Part shown: positions 18,061-27,097 of the stretch, in pieces
How positions within the stretch are numbered: position 1 is the first letter of the stretch
Layout of the letters: every line of letters begins with the position of its first letter
Source of the DNA: Paenibacillus_S sp043945595
Lineage (GTDB): Bacteria; Bacillota; Bacilli; Paenibacillales; NBRC-103111
Assembly (NCBI RefSeq): GCF_043945595.1
Contig: NZ_JBIFNP010000002.1
Location: 248,001 to 312,000, forward strand
Direction of reading: 5' to 3'
DNA: 64,000 nt
Notes under the pieces: model-generated
Databases searched by the model: none
The model's input: only the letters and a program-made list of their open reading frames with translations
What the model was told of the DNA's origin: nothing
Program-made: the position numbers and the translations under genes

Positions 18061-19143
18061 TTGATTCATTCATTAACGTCCTTTCGTTTTGCTGCTGCTT
18101 TCATGGTGTTTTTATATCATGTGAAGCTGTTTCCCCAGTACGAGCTCGGTACGGCCGGCGTCCAGTTTTTCTTTGTCCTGAGCGGCTTCATCCTCGCCTG
18201 GAACTATCACTCGAAATTCAAGTCCTTCGATAATGCAAACATTTACAAATTTTACAAGGCCCGATTCGCCAAAATTTATCCCGTTCATCTGCTGACCTTC
18301 CTCCTTGCCGCTCCCCTGGTCATCCTGTATTTTCACCCCAACGGCCTCTACATGCTCAAGCTCGCCTTCATGTCCGTCATTAATCTGCTCTTGATTCAAA
18401 GCTACATTCCCAATGAAGGAACCTACTTTAATTTTAACGGCGTTTCCTGGACCTTATCCGTTGAAGCTTTATTTTACTTGAGCTTCCCCTTTCTGTTACG
18501 GCTCATGATTAAATGGAAGACAGGAGGACAGGCAGCCGCCTCTTTGACGGCGATCTTCCTGCTGTGGCTGCTTTTATTTTGGCTGAACAGCTACTTAAAT
18601 GAAGCGAAACCGTTCTCTGCCTGGCTGCTGCACATTTTCCCTTTTACCCGGCTGTTCGAATTTTCCACAGGCATGGTGCTCGGACTGCTGTTTGTCGAGA
18701 GGACGGGCAATCCTCCCCGGCTGCAGCTGCTTAACGTATTGGAATGGGTTGGCTTAGCCGCGTTCTTCGGATTACTGATCGCCTCCAAATATATGCCTGC
18801 CGGGATGGTTCGAGGCGTTTATTTTGTGCCTGCATGGTGCTTGTTCATCTACGTATTCGCTTTTCAAGCCGGGACGGTATCCAGACTGCTGTCTCATCGG
18901 CTCTTCGTTTATTTAGGCGAAATCAGCTTCTCGTTCTATATGATTCACCAGCTCGTTATTCGGTACGCACAGCTTGTTCGGCTGGATAGTCCGCTCGGTA
19001 TCTTTGTCTGCTTCGCCATTTCGCTCCTTTTAAGCGCAGCCATTTACCGCTGGTATGAAGAGCCTCTGCGTAAAAGAATCCGTTTCGGCTCCCGCAAACG
19101 TCCCCAAGCCCCCGCCAATCCGCTGCCGGTGGAATCGGCCTAG
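18061..19143 (+). CDS. Acyltransferase-3 family membrane O-acyltransferase
   Basis: Polytopic membrane enzyme of 360 residues that transfers acyl groups to extracytoplasmic sugars or wall polymers. Family features: the N-terminal SLTSFRFAAAFMVFLYHV with the catalytic-type His, GVQFFFVLSGFILAWNY (about residue 38), the Arg-containing FYKARFAKIYPVH, and FNGVSWTLSVEALFYLSFPFLL (about 122). About ten hydrophobic segments. TTG start at 18061 is set by AAAGGAGG 8 bases upstream. Repeat B copy 2 follows the stop closely and may terminate it. The substrate is unknown. Confidence 0.9.
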   Translation: MIHSLTSFRFAAAFMVFLYHVKLFPQYELGTAGVQFFFVLSGFILAWNYHSKFKSFDNANIYKFYKARFAKIYPVHLLTFLLAAPLVILYFHPNGLYMLKLAFMSVINLLLIQSYIPNEGTYFNFNGVSWTLSVEALFYLSFPFLLRLMIKWKTGGQAAASLTAIFLLWLLLFWLNSYLNEAKPFSAWLLHIFPFTRLFEFSTGMVLGLLFVERTGNPPRLQLLNVLEWVGLAAFFGLLIASKYMPAGMVRGVYFVPAWCLFIYVFAFQAGTVSRLLSHRLFVYLGEISFSFYMIHQLVIRYAQLVRLDSPLGIFVCFAISLLLSAAIYRWYEEPLRKRIRFGSRKRPQAPANPLPVESA

Positions 19144-19194
19144 CCTGTCCCTAACGGCCTCAGGCAACAGCGCCTGCTTGCTCCAGCTAAAGAT

Positions 19195-19333
19195 ATGGCC
19201 TTGATCACAGTAAGGCCGCTGAAAAAGTCCCGCTGCGAGTACGGAACATTCCACCGATCGCTTTCGCTTTTACAGAACGATTCCGTACTCTCCGCTAGTT
19301 TCAGTGGCCTCGACCACAGTCAGGGTCTTTTTT
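19195..19333. repeat. Dispersed structured repeat B, copy 2 (short form)
   Basis: Perfect 10 bp arms GAGTACGGAA (19237-19246) and TTCCGTACTC (19281-19290), with outer arms AGGCCGCTGAAA (19213-19224) and TTTCAGTGGCCT (19299-19310) that differ by one G-T pair. A further small stem GGCCTT/AAGGCC lies at its left. It ends in GGGTCTTTTTT. Sequence and order match copy 1 without the extra inner arm. It lies just after the acyltransferase gene and could serve as its terminator. Confidence 0.75.
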
Positions 19334-19426
19334 ATGCGCAAACTGCCCTGATAGGGCAAAATTCCGCCCCCTTAATGGTATAATAAAGGCATTTCATACG
19401 GGACTCGGCCATAAAGGAGACGGAAG

Positions 19427-19753
19427 ATGAGGGTACTCACGCTGCAAGCTTTTAATAATGACAATAAGATGTTCAGGATTCCCTTTCAGCCCGGCAAAAA
19501 CATTTTGCAGCTGGCCAACGAAGGCATCGCAGACCCAAGAAGGGACGGTATCCCTTTCTTATGCAACAAAGGCGTCTGCCGGAGCTGCACCGTTCATATT
19601 ACGGATCCCTGCGGGCTGCTGGCCGAACCGACGAAAAACGAGCAGCGCGCGCTGGGCGTCGGCCGAACCACAATTGCGTCGGGCTACAGGCTGGCCTGTA
19701 CGAGTTTTTTTAAGGATGACTCGACCTTGACCGTCACAGACGAAATCGAATAA
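19427..19753 (+). CDS. Plant-type [2Fe-2S] ferredoxin
   Basis: Small electron carrier of 108 residues. The cluster ligands follow the plant-type pattern: FLCNKGVCRSCTVHI (C-x4-C-x2-C, about residues 46-54) and the fourth cysteine in YRLACTSF (about 90). RBS AAAGGAGA, ATG start; a -10 TATAAT sits at 19379-19384. It stands alone, so its partner reductase or oxygenase is elsewhere. The spacing between the cysteine groups fits this ferredoxin class and not the 4Fe-4S type. Confidence 0.9.
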   Translation: MRVLTLQAFNNDNKMFRIPFQPGKNILQLANEGIADPRRDGIPFLCNKGVCRSCTVHITDPCGLLAEPTKNEQRALGVGRTTIASGYRLACTSFFKDDSTLTVTDEIE

Positions 19754-19798
19754 ACCGGACCCCGTCTGCCAGCTAATCCATAAAAAGTTACCAAAATA

Positions 19799-19812
19799 AG
19801 AACAGGTGTTCT
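19799..19812 (+). promoter_or_regulatory. LexA-like (SOS) box
   Basis: AGAACAGGTGTTCT fits the Gram-positive LexA box CGAACRNRYGTTYC except at the outermost bases. It lies 63 bp upstream of the start at 19876, followed by TATATGATAAGAT, a possible -10. The gene it would control is of unknown function. Confidence 0.55.
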
Positions 19813-19875
19813 ATTTCGTCCGAATATATGATAAGATAGGATGTAAGAAATCCATTTGTGAAGGAGTTTTGAGCC

Positions 19876-20769
19876 ATGTCCCACAGCAGCGCAGCCGCTC
19901 GTCTTCAGGAAATTGTCTACGTCTTTCCAAGCCACTCGGAATGCGAAAAACGATGGAATCGGACGTTCGGCGCGCTGCTGAGCGGCATTCCCCGGTATAC
20001 CGGTTCAGTTATTTCGCCTTTGCCGCCTCAATCGCTCCCGTCAATCTCCTTCCGGACGGCCGATGTCCGGCTTCCAAGCATCTTCTTGCGAACAGCCGCG
20101 TCCATCGAAGCCGCCGCCGGGAAAGTATCCATTTCCAGCAAGGATATGCCGCCTGCCGCTGCCGGCCTTCTTGATCGAGAGGACGAGGCATCCGGGGCGG
20201 TTTCGGAGGATGTTCCCGGGGATGCTTCCTCAGTGAATCATACGGGTCCTCTGTCCATGACGGTCCTGTACTCGCTTCTTAACGGGCATATTGCCGACTT
20301 GGATCACGCGGGAGTCAATCTTCCAAGCAGGGACATGGAAGAGGAGCAATGGGAGGCGCTCATGCGAAGCCTGTCCCGGATCACGAACTTGTACCGCTAT
20401 CCGGGCGAGGCTTGGCCTTTTATTATTCCTGCCACCGAGCAGGAATTTCGTGATGATATTTCCGAATTGCATGCTGTACGTATGCCCAAATTCGAGTGGG
20501 TATATGACGGATATGCTTCGCTGCCTGTATTTCAGTTCGCTCTGGTCACGGATTTCACAAGAGCGGAGCTGGAGGCGCGCTTTCCCGCCCCCAGCGGCTT
20601 CTCGATCCCGGGACTTGAATCTATTTTCCGGTCCGTGCATGTCGATTCCCCTTGGCGCGAAGCTTTGTCGATCCGCGTCGATCTCTACTACAAACGACAG
20701 CAGGAGACCCCAACCGATTGGGAGACAGGCGCCTGGCTCGTTCAAGAGGGCGGCCGTATAAACGGCTAG
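19876..20769 (+). CDS. Protein of unknown function behind a LexA-like box
   Basis: I do not recognise this 297-residue protein. It looks soluble: no signal peptide or membrane segment. The first third is rich in Ser, Pro and Ala (residues about 40-120) and may be loosely folded; the rest is more ordinary (EEEQWEALMRSLSRITNLYRYPGEAWPFIIPAT, WVYDGYASLPVFQFALVTDFTRAELEARFP). RBS AAGGAG, ATG 19876. It stands alone with its own promoter region that contains AGAACAGGTGTTCT. If that box is real, the protein belongs to the DNA-damage response, where it does not resemble ImuA, DinB or YneA as I know them. Confidence 0.7.
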   Translation: MSHSSAAARLQEIVYVFPSHSECEKRWNRTFGALLSGIPRYTGSVISPLPPQSLPSISFRTADVRLPSIFLRTAASIEAAAGKVSISSKDMPPAAAGLLDREDEASGAVSEDVPGDASSVNHTGPLSMTVLYSLLNGHIADLDHAGVNLPSRDMEEEQWEALMRSLSRITNLYRYPGEAWPFIIPATEQEFRDDISELHAVRMPKFEWVYDGYASLPVFQFALVTDFTRAELEARFPAPSGFSIPGLESIFRSVHVDSPWREALSIRVDLYYKRQQETPTDWETGAWLVQEGGRING

Positions 20770-20986
20770 AAGCCCTGCCGGCAAGCATCAGCGGCCCAAA
20801 CAACGATCCCACTTCTGTACCGCAGAAGCTTGAGGTTGTTCTTTGTGCTGCCGCAAAATCAGGATTTTAAGCAAAAATTAAGTGAATAAATAGACGCAAT
20901 CGGTTATACTCAATAGGTATAAAGTTACATATATCGACAACTTTTCGCTTATTTCGCTCATTTCACAGATGCTAGGGGAGATCGGC

Positions 20987-21088
20987 ATGTTCAATATATT
21001 GTGGCATATCATTGGTATCGGCTTGTTTTTATCGGGGCTGTTCTTCTCGCTTAAACCGCTGTTCGTCGGACAAAGCAACGATCAGTAA
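20987..21088 (+). CDS. 33-residue single-span membrane peptide
   Basis: Short frame MFNILWHIIGIGLFLSG.. with a hydrophobic stretch from about residue 3 to 25 and a polar tail (FVGQSNDQ). GGGGAG lies 6 bases before the ATG, an excellent ribosome binding site for such a short gene. A bidirectional hairpin lies downstream at 21321. Small membrane peptides like this are often missed by gene finders. No family assigned; coding is supported by RBS, start and sharp hydrophobicity only. Confidence 0.55.
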   Translation: MFNILWHIIGIGLFLSGLFFSLKPLFVGQSNDQ

Positions 21089-21665
21089 CAGGAACGCTCC
21101 ATCTATCCCGCCGCTTATACCGTCTGTATTTTGATTGACGGCTTAAGAAGTCCCGCACGCAGAACCAGTTGACCGGTCTCTGTCCGGGCTGCGGATGGGA
21201 CTCCGCTCCTTTTCCTGTCAGCCTCAGATGCACGGGGAAACCGGTCACTGTTTCCTGTCTAGCCTTCGGGCGGGAGCCGGATCGATCCCTGGCTTGGCCC
21301 GGTAGCCGGGCATATAAATAACCGCAGCGGCCCGGCGTGAAAGCCTGGGCATGCTGCGGTCTTTGCCGCGCTCTACGCGCGGCCTGAGAGCGTAACGCCC
21401 GTCACGCAGCGATCAAAGCACATCCTGATGCGCCGTATACAGACGTATACTTTTCAAATGAAAATACAAATGCCTCGGCCGAATGTCTCTTATGAGCCTC
21501 TTATGGCTTAGGATTTACCGCTCATGGTTTATGGCCTTTAACGGCTGTCAGCGGCAGGCCGTGCACGGCCTGCAGATTTGCCAATCGCTTCAATACGATG
21601 CATACTTACGTTTGTCGGGTGCATCTTCTACAGCTCTCCTGATAGCCCCTTGCCCAGCAGGCTTG
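21089..21665. other. 577 bp intergenic region with hairpins
   Basis: No gene supported. TGACCGGT near 21169 faces ACCGGTCA near 21239, a wide inverted repeat. A strong terminator-like hairpin at 21321-21360 is listed separately. GTATAC occurs twice ten bases apart near 21440-21455, which looks operator-like but cannot be tied to a gene. Confidence 0.4.
21321..21364. terminator. Bidirectional hairpin between convergent genes
   Basis: ACCGCAGC (21321-21328) pairs with GCTGCGGT (21353-21360), with inner GCCC/GGGC. CTTT follows on the plus strand and TTATTTAT on the minus strand. It separates the small membrane peptide from the gene ending at 21666. Confidence 0.6.
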
Positions 21666-21974
21666 CTATTTCCTGCGCTTAGCGATTTCCTCGGTAACGA
21701 TGAACGCCAGCTCTTCATTACCGAACAGGGACAGTACGCCAAGTACGGTATCGTCGGCGATGTCGCCCGCTTCCTCCTTCGGCACGGTCAGCTCAAGCGC
21801 CTGCATTAAAGGCACATTGTTCTCCTGCTGAGGATAAGCTCTGCGGTACAACGCCTCCGGGTCAAGCCCGTGATTGATGCACCACTGGGCGAAGACGAGA
21901 ATCATCATATTTTCTTCCTGCTGATAGTTGCGGATAACCGCTTCCTCCAGCTCTTTGTTACGATTGCTGCTCAC
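21666..21974 (-). CDS. Conserved-looking hypothetical protein, 102 residues
   Basis: Unrecognised small soluble protein, mostly helical and acidic (ELEEAVIRNYQQEENMMILVFAQWCINHGLDPEALYRRAYP..). It has no signal peptide, metal motif or DNA-binding motif that I can see. GTG start at 21974 with AAAGGGGCG upstream on the minus strand. It is divergent from the IF-3 paralogue, and only about 75 bp separate the two starts, so the promoters must overlap. Confidence 0.7.
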   Translation of the reverse strand: MSSNRNKELEEAVIRNYQQEENMMILVFAQWCINHGLDPEALYRRAYPQQENNVPLMQALELTVPKEEAGDIADDTVLGVLSLFGNEELAFIVTEEIAKRRK

Positions 21975-22048
21975 GTATGAAACGCCCCTTTACACAATTC
22001 CGAATGATGAACGGAATCATTATATCGAAAGTCCGGGTGATTGCACAA

Positions 22049-22543
22049 ATGATCATTATGAATGAAAAAATTAAAGCCTCGGAGGTTCAACTCACCGGCG
22101 TAAACGGCGAACCGCTGGGCATTGTCCCTACCTCCGAAGCGTTGGCGATGGCCAAAGTGCTTAAGGTCGATCTCGTCTGCGAATCGCTGCTGAGCAGTCC
22201 GCCGCCGTGCCGGCTGATCGGACGCGGAGCCGCAAAGCAGGCGGCCCAGCAAGAAAAGCAGCAGGAGCGCAAACGCGAGCGGCCGCTCAAAGTAAAAGAA
22301 CTTCGCCTGACGCCGCATATCGAAGATCACGATTATGAAACGAAGAAGGACCAGGCCGAGCGGCTGTTGAAAAGCGGGGATGCCGTCCTGCTGAACGTGC
22401 GCATCCAGGGCAAGGAAGGCGCGCAGGCCAAGGAGCTGCTGGAGCGGCTGCTCCGCGACCTGTCGCATTGCGGAGCCAAGCAGTCCGGCATTCAGCTGAG
22501 CGGCAAGCAGGCCGCCGTGCAGCTGAATCCGAAGGCGCTCTAG
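22049..22543 (+). CDS. infC: Divergent translation initiation factor IF-3 paralogue
   Basis: IF-3-like protein of about 164 residues. The N-terminal domain is convincing (MNEKIKASEVQLTGVNGEPLGIVPTSEALAMAKVLKVDLV), and the hinge and C-terminal domain follow (VKELRLTPHIEDHDYETKKDQAERLLKSGDAVLLNVRIQGKEG). It departs from ordinary IF-3 in having CRLIGRGAAKQAAQQEKQQE where CRIMDYGKYRYEQ is usual, and its C-terminal half is poorly conserved. Neighbours are not rpmI and rplT. Start choice is uncertain: ATG 22049 or 22058, with no good RBS. It is likely a second copy; a special role in initiation or ribosome hibernation is speculation. Confidence 0.82.
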   Translation: MIIMNEKIKASEVQLTGVNGEPLGIVPTSEALAMAKVLKVDLVCESLLSSPPPCRLIGRGAAKQAAQQEKQQERKRERPLKVKELRLTPHIEDHDYETKKDQAERLLKSGDAVLLNVRIQGKEGAQAKELLERLLRDLSHCGAKQSGIQLSGKQAAVQLNPKAL

Positions 22544-22706
22544 CTGCATCAGGCAGCCGAGGCATTACCTGCAGCGAGCAACGCAGCCGAAGGTGCTTGG
22601 CAGCTGACCGTGCTTTGCACACACGGCCTATTGCCGCCATCGGCAGTACTGAAACGAGCTACCGGGAGGCTATCCGGAAGCACAGCTGTGCCTGTAAGCT
22701 GCGGCT

Positions 22707-24323
22707 TCAGGCAAACTGATCCCGGTACTCCTGCGGCGTCATGCCGAAATGCTTTTTGAACGCATGGTTGAACGAATGCGGCCTCTGATAGCCGAGCTGG
22801 GCCGCAATCTCGTAAACCTTGTCCTGGCTGTGCTTGAGCAGGTGCTCGGCTCTCTCCATCCGCATCGTATGGATATAGTCGCTCAGATTGTCCCCCGTCT
22901 CCACCTTATATATTTTGGATACGTATACCGGATGCAGGTGCACATGCTCGGCAATCGTCTGCAGCGAGACGTCATCCGCTATCTTATGCTCGATAAACCG
23001 CCGGATCTCGTTGATAAGCACCGTGCGGGAGTCTTTCGTCTCCTGGTCCATATCCTCTTTGATCCGAAGCAGCGCGCGCATCGACCACTCCCGCAGCTGA
23101 TGGACGGAGCGGAACGGATGTCCCTCCGTCAGCTTGTCGTAATCCGAGCCGATCAGCTCGCTCAGCTGCTTGCCGTTTTTGTGGGCGATGTACGCGTAGG
23201 CGGAGGCTATGGAGAAATAAGCCTCCAGCAGATGCTCCTGCGACTCCGGGTACGCTGTCTCCAACTGTTGGAACATACCCGTGAGCTTATCGCCGATCTG
23301 ATCCCAACGCGCGGCTTCCAGCAGATGGATCAGCGTCGGCGGCTCATACAAGCTCGGCAGCGACTGGATTTGCGTCTGCACCGGATCGTCGTCCAGCCGC
23401 ATGAACAGCTCCTGCTCGCTGCCGATCCGCCGGCGGAAGGCCGCGACGGACCGGTCGTACAGTGCCGTCAAATCGTCCGGGAACCGTCCGCTGCTGCTGA
23501 CGAGGATCGAAATTTTGCCTTTCAAGTAGGTTTTGACGGCCTGCTGAAGAGAGGACGCCGTCCGCTCTACCCAGGGAATGCCCTCTTTCCCTTCCGCCTC
23601 CTGCTTCTCCAGCAGAAGGAATACCAGATACTCATGCGTATCCTTCGTATGCCACGTATCGAAGCGTTCGCCGAACAGCTCCTCCACCATATTGCCGATC
23701 GCATATTCCATCAGGGACAAGCTGTGCGGGTCGTATTGGAGGAAATACTCCTCCAGACGCACCATCATGATCACAAAAGGACGCCCATGCTCATCCGAAA
23801 GCTCCAGCATCTGCATTTTCTCGCGCAGCGACGCTTCGGCAAATTTACGGCCCTGGAGCAGGTCCGTAAGCAGGTTCGCCCGCAGCAGCGATAAATTTTC
23901 CTTCAGCGTATAGGTCAGCCGCTGCTTGGAGAGCACCTCCTCCCATTCCCGCGTCAGCTTCTCCTTCACCCGCCGGACCGTCTCCACGAGATCCTTCTCC
24001 GTGACCGGCTTCAGCAAGTAATCTTCCGTCTGGTATTGGATCGCTTCCTTGGCATAATTAAAATCGGAATAGCCGGACAGCAGAATACATTTCGTCTTCT
24101 GCCACCGGCTGTCAATTTCGGCAATAAGCTGCAGCCCGGACATGCCGGGCATTTGAATATCCGTGATGACGATATCGATCGAGAACTGCTCCAGCAGAGC
24201 CAGCGCTTCTACCGCCGAATACGCCTTATATACCTGATCGATCCCCTCGGCCTTCCAATCGATAGTGGTAGAAAAGCGCTCTACGACATGAACCTCGTCA
24301 TCGACGAGCAATAGCTGTACCAT
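22707..24323 (-). CDS. YesN-type response regulator (receiver + AraC)
   Basis: Response regulator of 538 residues controlling a sugar importer. Receiver domain at the N-terminus (LLLVDDEVHV, phosphoacceptor in DIVITDIQMPGMSGLQ, Lys in YLLKPVTEKDL), a long middle region of about 300 residues, and a C-terminal AraC DNA-binding domain (IAEHVHLHPVYVSKIYKVETG and VYEIAAQLGYQRPHSFNHAFKKHFGMTPQEYRDQFA). Start ATG 24323 is set by GGGAGGG. It lies downstream of its kinase (24459-26220) and of the importer genes, all on the minus strand. This is the usual YesM/YesN set next to a CUT1 transporter. Confidence 0.92.
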   Translation of the reverse strand: MVQLLLVDDEVHVVERFSTTIDWKAEGIDQVYKAYSAVEALALLEQFSIDIVITDIQMPGMSGLQLIAEIDSRWQKTKCILLSGYSDFNYAKEAIQYQTEDYLLKPVTEKDLVETVRRVKEKLTREWEEVLSKQRLTYTLKENLSLLRANLLTDLLQGRKFAEASLREKMQMLELSDEHGRPFVIMMVRLEEYFLQYDPHSLSLMEYAIGNMVEELFGERFDTWHTKDTHEYLVFLLLEKQEAEGKEGIPWVERTASSLQQAVKTYLKGKISILVSSSGRFPDDLTALYDRSVAAFRRRIGSEQELFMRLDDDPVQTQIQSLPSLYEPPTLIHLLEAARWDQIGDKLTGMFQQLETAYPESQEHLLEAYFSIASAYAYIAHKNGKQLSELIGSDYDKLTEGHPFRSVHQLREWSMRALLRIKEDMDQETKDSRTVLINEIRRFIEHKIADDVSLQTIAEHVHLHPVYVSKIYKVETGDNLSDYIHTMRMERAEHLLKHSQDKVYEIAAQLGYQRPHSFNHAFKKHFGMTPQEYRDQFA

Positions 24324-24458
24324 GATGTCCCTCCCTGCTGTACGAATGTCTGCCCGCTTGCGCATGTATCCTGCTCTGCACCATTCGAGGATCGCCGCGG
24401 CTCTCGTTCAGCTGCATAAGCGCTGCCAATCACCGTAGGGATGCCCGCATTCGGCCAA

Positions 24459-26220
24459 TCAGCCTTGCTCCCGCCCCGGCTCCGGCAGCAGCTGCCGGTT
24501 CCGGTTCCAGGTCAGCATGACCTGCAGTCCCCCGCTCTCCGCCTTCTGGAAGGTCAGCTCCGAGCCTTCACCGAATTCGTAGTACAGCCGGTGATGCACA
24601 TTCCACGTGCCGCAGCCGATCTCTTCACTCATCGGCTGCTTTAGCCGCGCACGCAGCTGCTCCAGCTCCGTATCGGACAGACCCTTGCCGTTGTCCTCTA
24701 CGACGAGACGGTTCCACTGCTCCGACTGCTCGCCCGTGATCCGGATGCGTCCGCCTCCCATCCGCGCTTCGATCCCGTGCACGATCGCATTCTCGACCAG
24801 CGGCTGAAGGATCAGCCGGGGAACGGTCTCCTCCAGCATCGATTCCGGCACCTCCATCTCGTAGGACAGCCGGTGCATCCGCAGGTTCTGAATGTTTAAG
24901 TAGCTGCGCACCATATCCAGCTCATCCTTCAGCCGGACGGACTGGTTCTCGACCCGCGTTGTGTAGCGGTAAAACTCCGCAAGATTTTGCGCCATCGCCA
25001 CGACGGACTCCTTGTCCTCCATCTCGGCCGAGTTAATAATGAAGAACAATGAATTATATAGAAAATGCGGGTGAATCTGCGATTGCAGCTGCTTCAGCGT
25101 CGCTTCGCGCGAGCGGATTTTTTCCGCGTAGACGTCTTCCACCAGCACTTGGATTTGTCCGGCCATTTCATTGAAATGCTGGATCAAATAATCAAACTCA
25201 TTCTTGGAGCGGTATTCAATGCGCGCCGACAGGTCGCCCCGCTTCATTTTTTGCACGCCCCGGATGACCTGCACCAGAGGAATCTGCACGTGCCGGTACA
25301 GCAGGAAGGAGCCGAGCACGCTCAGCGCGAGAAGCATCCCCATTGAGATATAGAACAGCTTGCTTGACTTGGTAATCGGCGACAATATTTTCTGCACCGG
25401 CACATAATCGATCAAGTACCAGCCGAGCTGCGACGACTTCACCGAGCTGACCAAATACTCCTGGCCTCCGATCACGATCTCCCTTTGCTCAATATCGCCC
25501 AAAGGCACGTCCCCCAATTGATGGAGAAGCTGCTCCACCATCGCCTTGGAAGACGTGCTGTTATAGATCGGACTGTACCCCGGAGCATACAAAAAGGGAT
25601 CGCTCTGCTTATCCTTCTTATAAATATCCAGCAGATCGCTTATATTTTGCACCGGAAACCGGACTTCAAATACCGCATTCGCCTGCCGCACGCTCTTGGC
25701 GTTAGCCGGCTCCGTAATTTCCCGGATAAACGTGCCCATCACCGTTCCCCTGGAGCTGTCCGTTCCATACGTCCAAGCCGAGTGAATCGGGCCGTCCCAG
25801 GCCCAGATGCCGGTGCCGTTCATATAAATACTGGAGGAGACGACCTTCTTCTCCCCCGGAATGACAATCGTCAGATCGTTCGGACCAGCCGCTGGAGACG
25901 CTTTGCAGGCCGAGCTTCTCGGTCATGCGCGCCTCCGCCTTCATCCGGTCGGGCATGGAAGCGCCCGGCTTGTCGATAAACTCCCGAATGTACGGGTCGT
26001 TCGCAAGAATGACCGGAAACATCGATAAATTATCGATATTGGTATCGAGCTGATGCAGGAAGAACGACAGCTGATTCAGATTCGAGGATTGAATTTGATC
26101 CTGCACGACCTGACTCGTCGTCCGGTTGGAGAACGTATACAGCAGCAGGACAGGCAGAAGGAGCACGAAGAGCACGATCACCATTTTGCTGAACATATTT
26201 AATCTGTATGGCAGCTTCAT
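24459..26220 (-). CDS. YesM-type sensor histidine kinase (frameshift beside a GGACC site)
   Basis: Membrane kinase of about 587 residues with TM1 (MVIVLFVLLLPVLLLYTF), a large extracytoplasmic sensor, TM2 (LFYISMGMLLALSVLGSFLLY), HAMP (IPLVQVIRGVQKMKRGDLSARIEY), the His_kinase box QIHPHFLYNSLFFIINS and the ATPase motifs LVENAIVHGIE and VVEDNGKGLS. The first 110 residues are in another frame, from ATG 26220. Removing one C at 25881, next to GGACC 25882-25886, joins SSGWS to NDLTIVIPGEKKVV. It pairs with the YesN-type regulator just downstream and probably senses the sugar or its binding protein. Confidence 0.88.
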
Positions 26221-26280
26221 CTTCCTTCACTTCCTTCCTGCTGCAACGATGGGCCGTTTGATTCTGCACATTCAGTTATT

Positions 26281-27097
26281 TTACCCTTTAACCGCCCCTG
26301 CAGCCAAGCCGCTCACGATATAGCGTTGAGCCAGCAGAGCGATAATCAGCACCGGCAGTGTAATAATGCACGCGGCAGCCATCAAGGCGCCCCAGTTGAT
26401 TTCGGAGTAGGACATAAAGTTAAATACCGCGATAGGCAGCGTCTTCGTCTTGTCTCCCGCCAAAATAATCGAGAACATAAAGTTGTTCCAGGAGAATATA
26501 AACGACAGCAGCGAAGACGTAATGACGCCAGGTCCAGGAGATCGGCAGAATGATGCGCGTAAACACTTGATGGTGCGTGCAGCCGTCGATCAGCCCGGCT
26601 TCCTCGATTTCGGTCGGCAGCGCCTCGAAGAACGAGATCATAATCCAAATAATGAACGGCAGCCCGACGAGCATATGACTCAGAATAAGTGCGGTGTACG
26701 TGTCGACCAGATTGATTTTGGAAAACAAAATAAACCATGGAATCAGGAACGTAATGCCGGGAATAATCCGTGCCACAAGAATCACAAGACCCAGCTTGTG
26801 CAGATGATGACGCGCAATCGCGTAAGCGGCCGGCAGACCCAGAATCAAGGAAAACAGCGTCGAGCCCAGAGCGACGATCAAGCTGTTCCAAATAAACTTC
26901 ATGAAGTCGTATTCTTTAAACACGCTGGTGTAGTTTTTCGTTGTCGGGGTGAAGATGAAGAACTGGTCCGTCGACATGATCTGCGCCTGCGTTTTGAAGG
27001 AAGCGAGCAGCATCCAGAGAAACGGGAAAGCAAAGACGACCAATACGACGAAGGTCAGCACCGAGTACAGCAAGTTGATCCCTTTACTTTGTCTCAT
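26281..27097 (-). CDS. CUT1 sugar ABC permease, MalG type (frameshift at GGTCC)
   Basis: Second inner-membrane permease of the importer, about 271 residues when restored. ATG 27097 follows TTGGAGGGAG. Six hydrophobic segments; the EAA loop is EIEEAGLIDGCTHHQVFTRIILPI. The frame breaks at 26530-26536, where the plus strand reads CCAGGTCCAGG; deleting one base continues as PGVITSSLLSFIFSWNNFMF and ends SGLAAGAVKG, as expected for the MalG family. Its start overlaps the stop of the upstream permease (ATGA). No ATPase gene is nearby. Confidence 0.88.

Noticed and set aside
17158..19333. Composite transposon or integron-like cassette bounded by repeat B
   Set aside because: There is no transposase or integrase, the copies are in the same orientation, and I see no target-site duplication.
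21430..21460. GTATAC pair as an attachment site or CRISPR fragment
   Set aside because: Only two short copies ten bases apart, with no spacer regularity and no associated genes.
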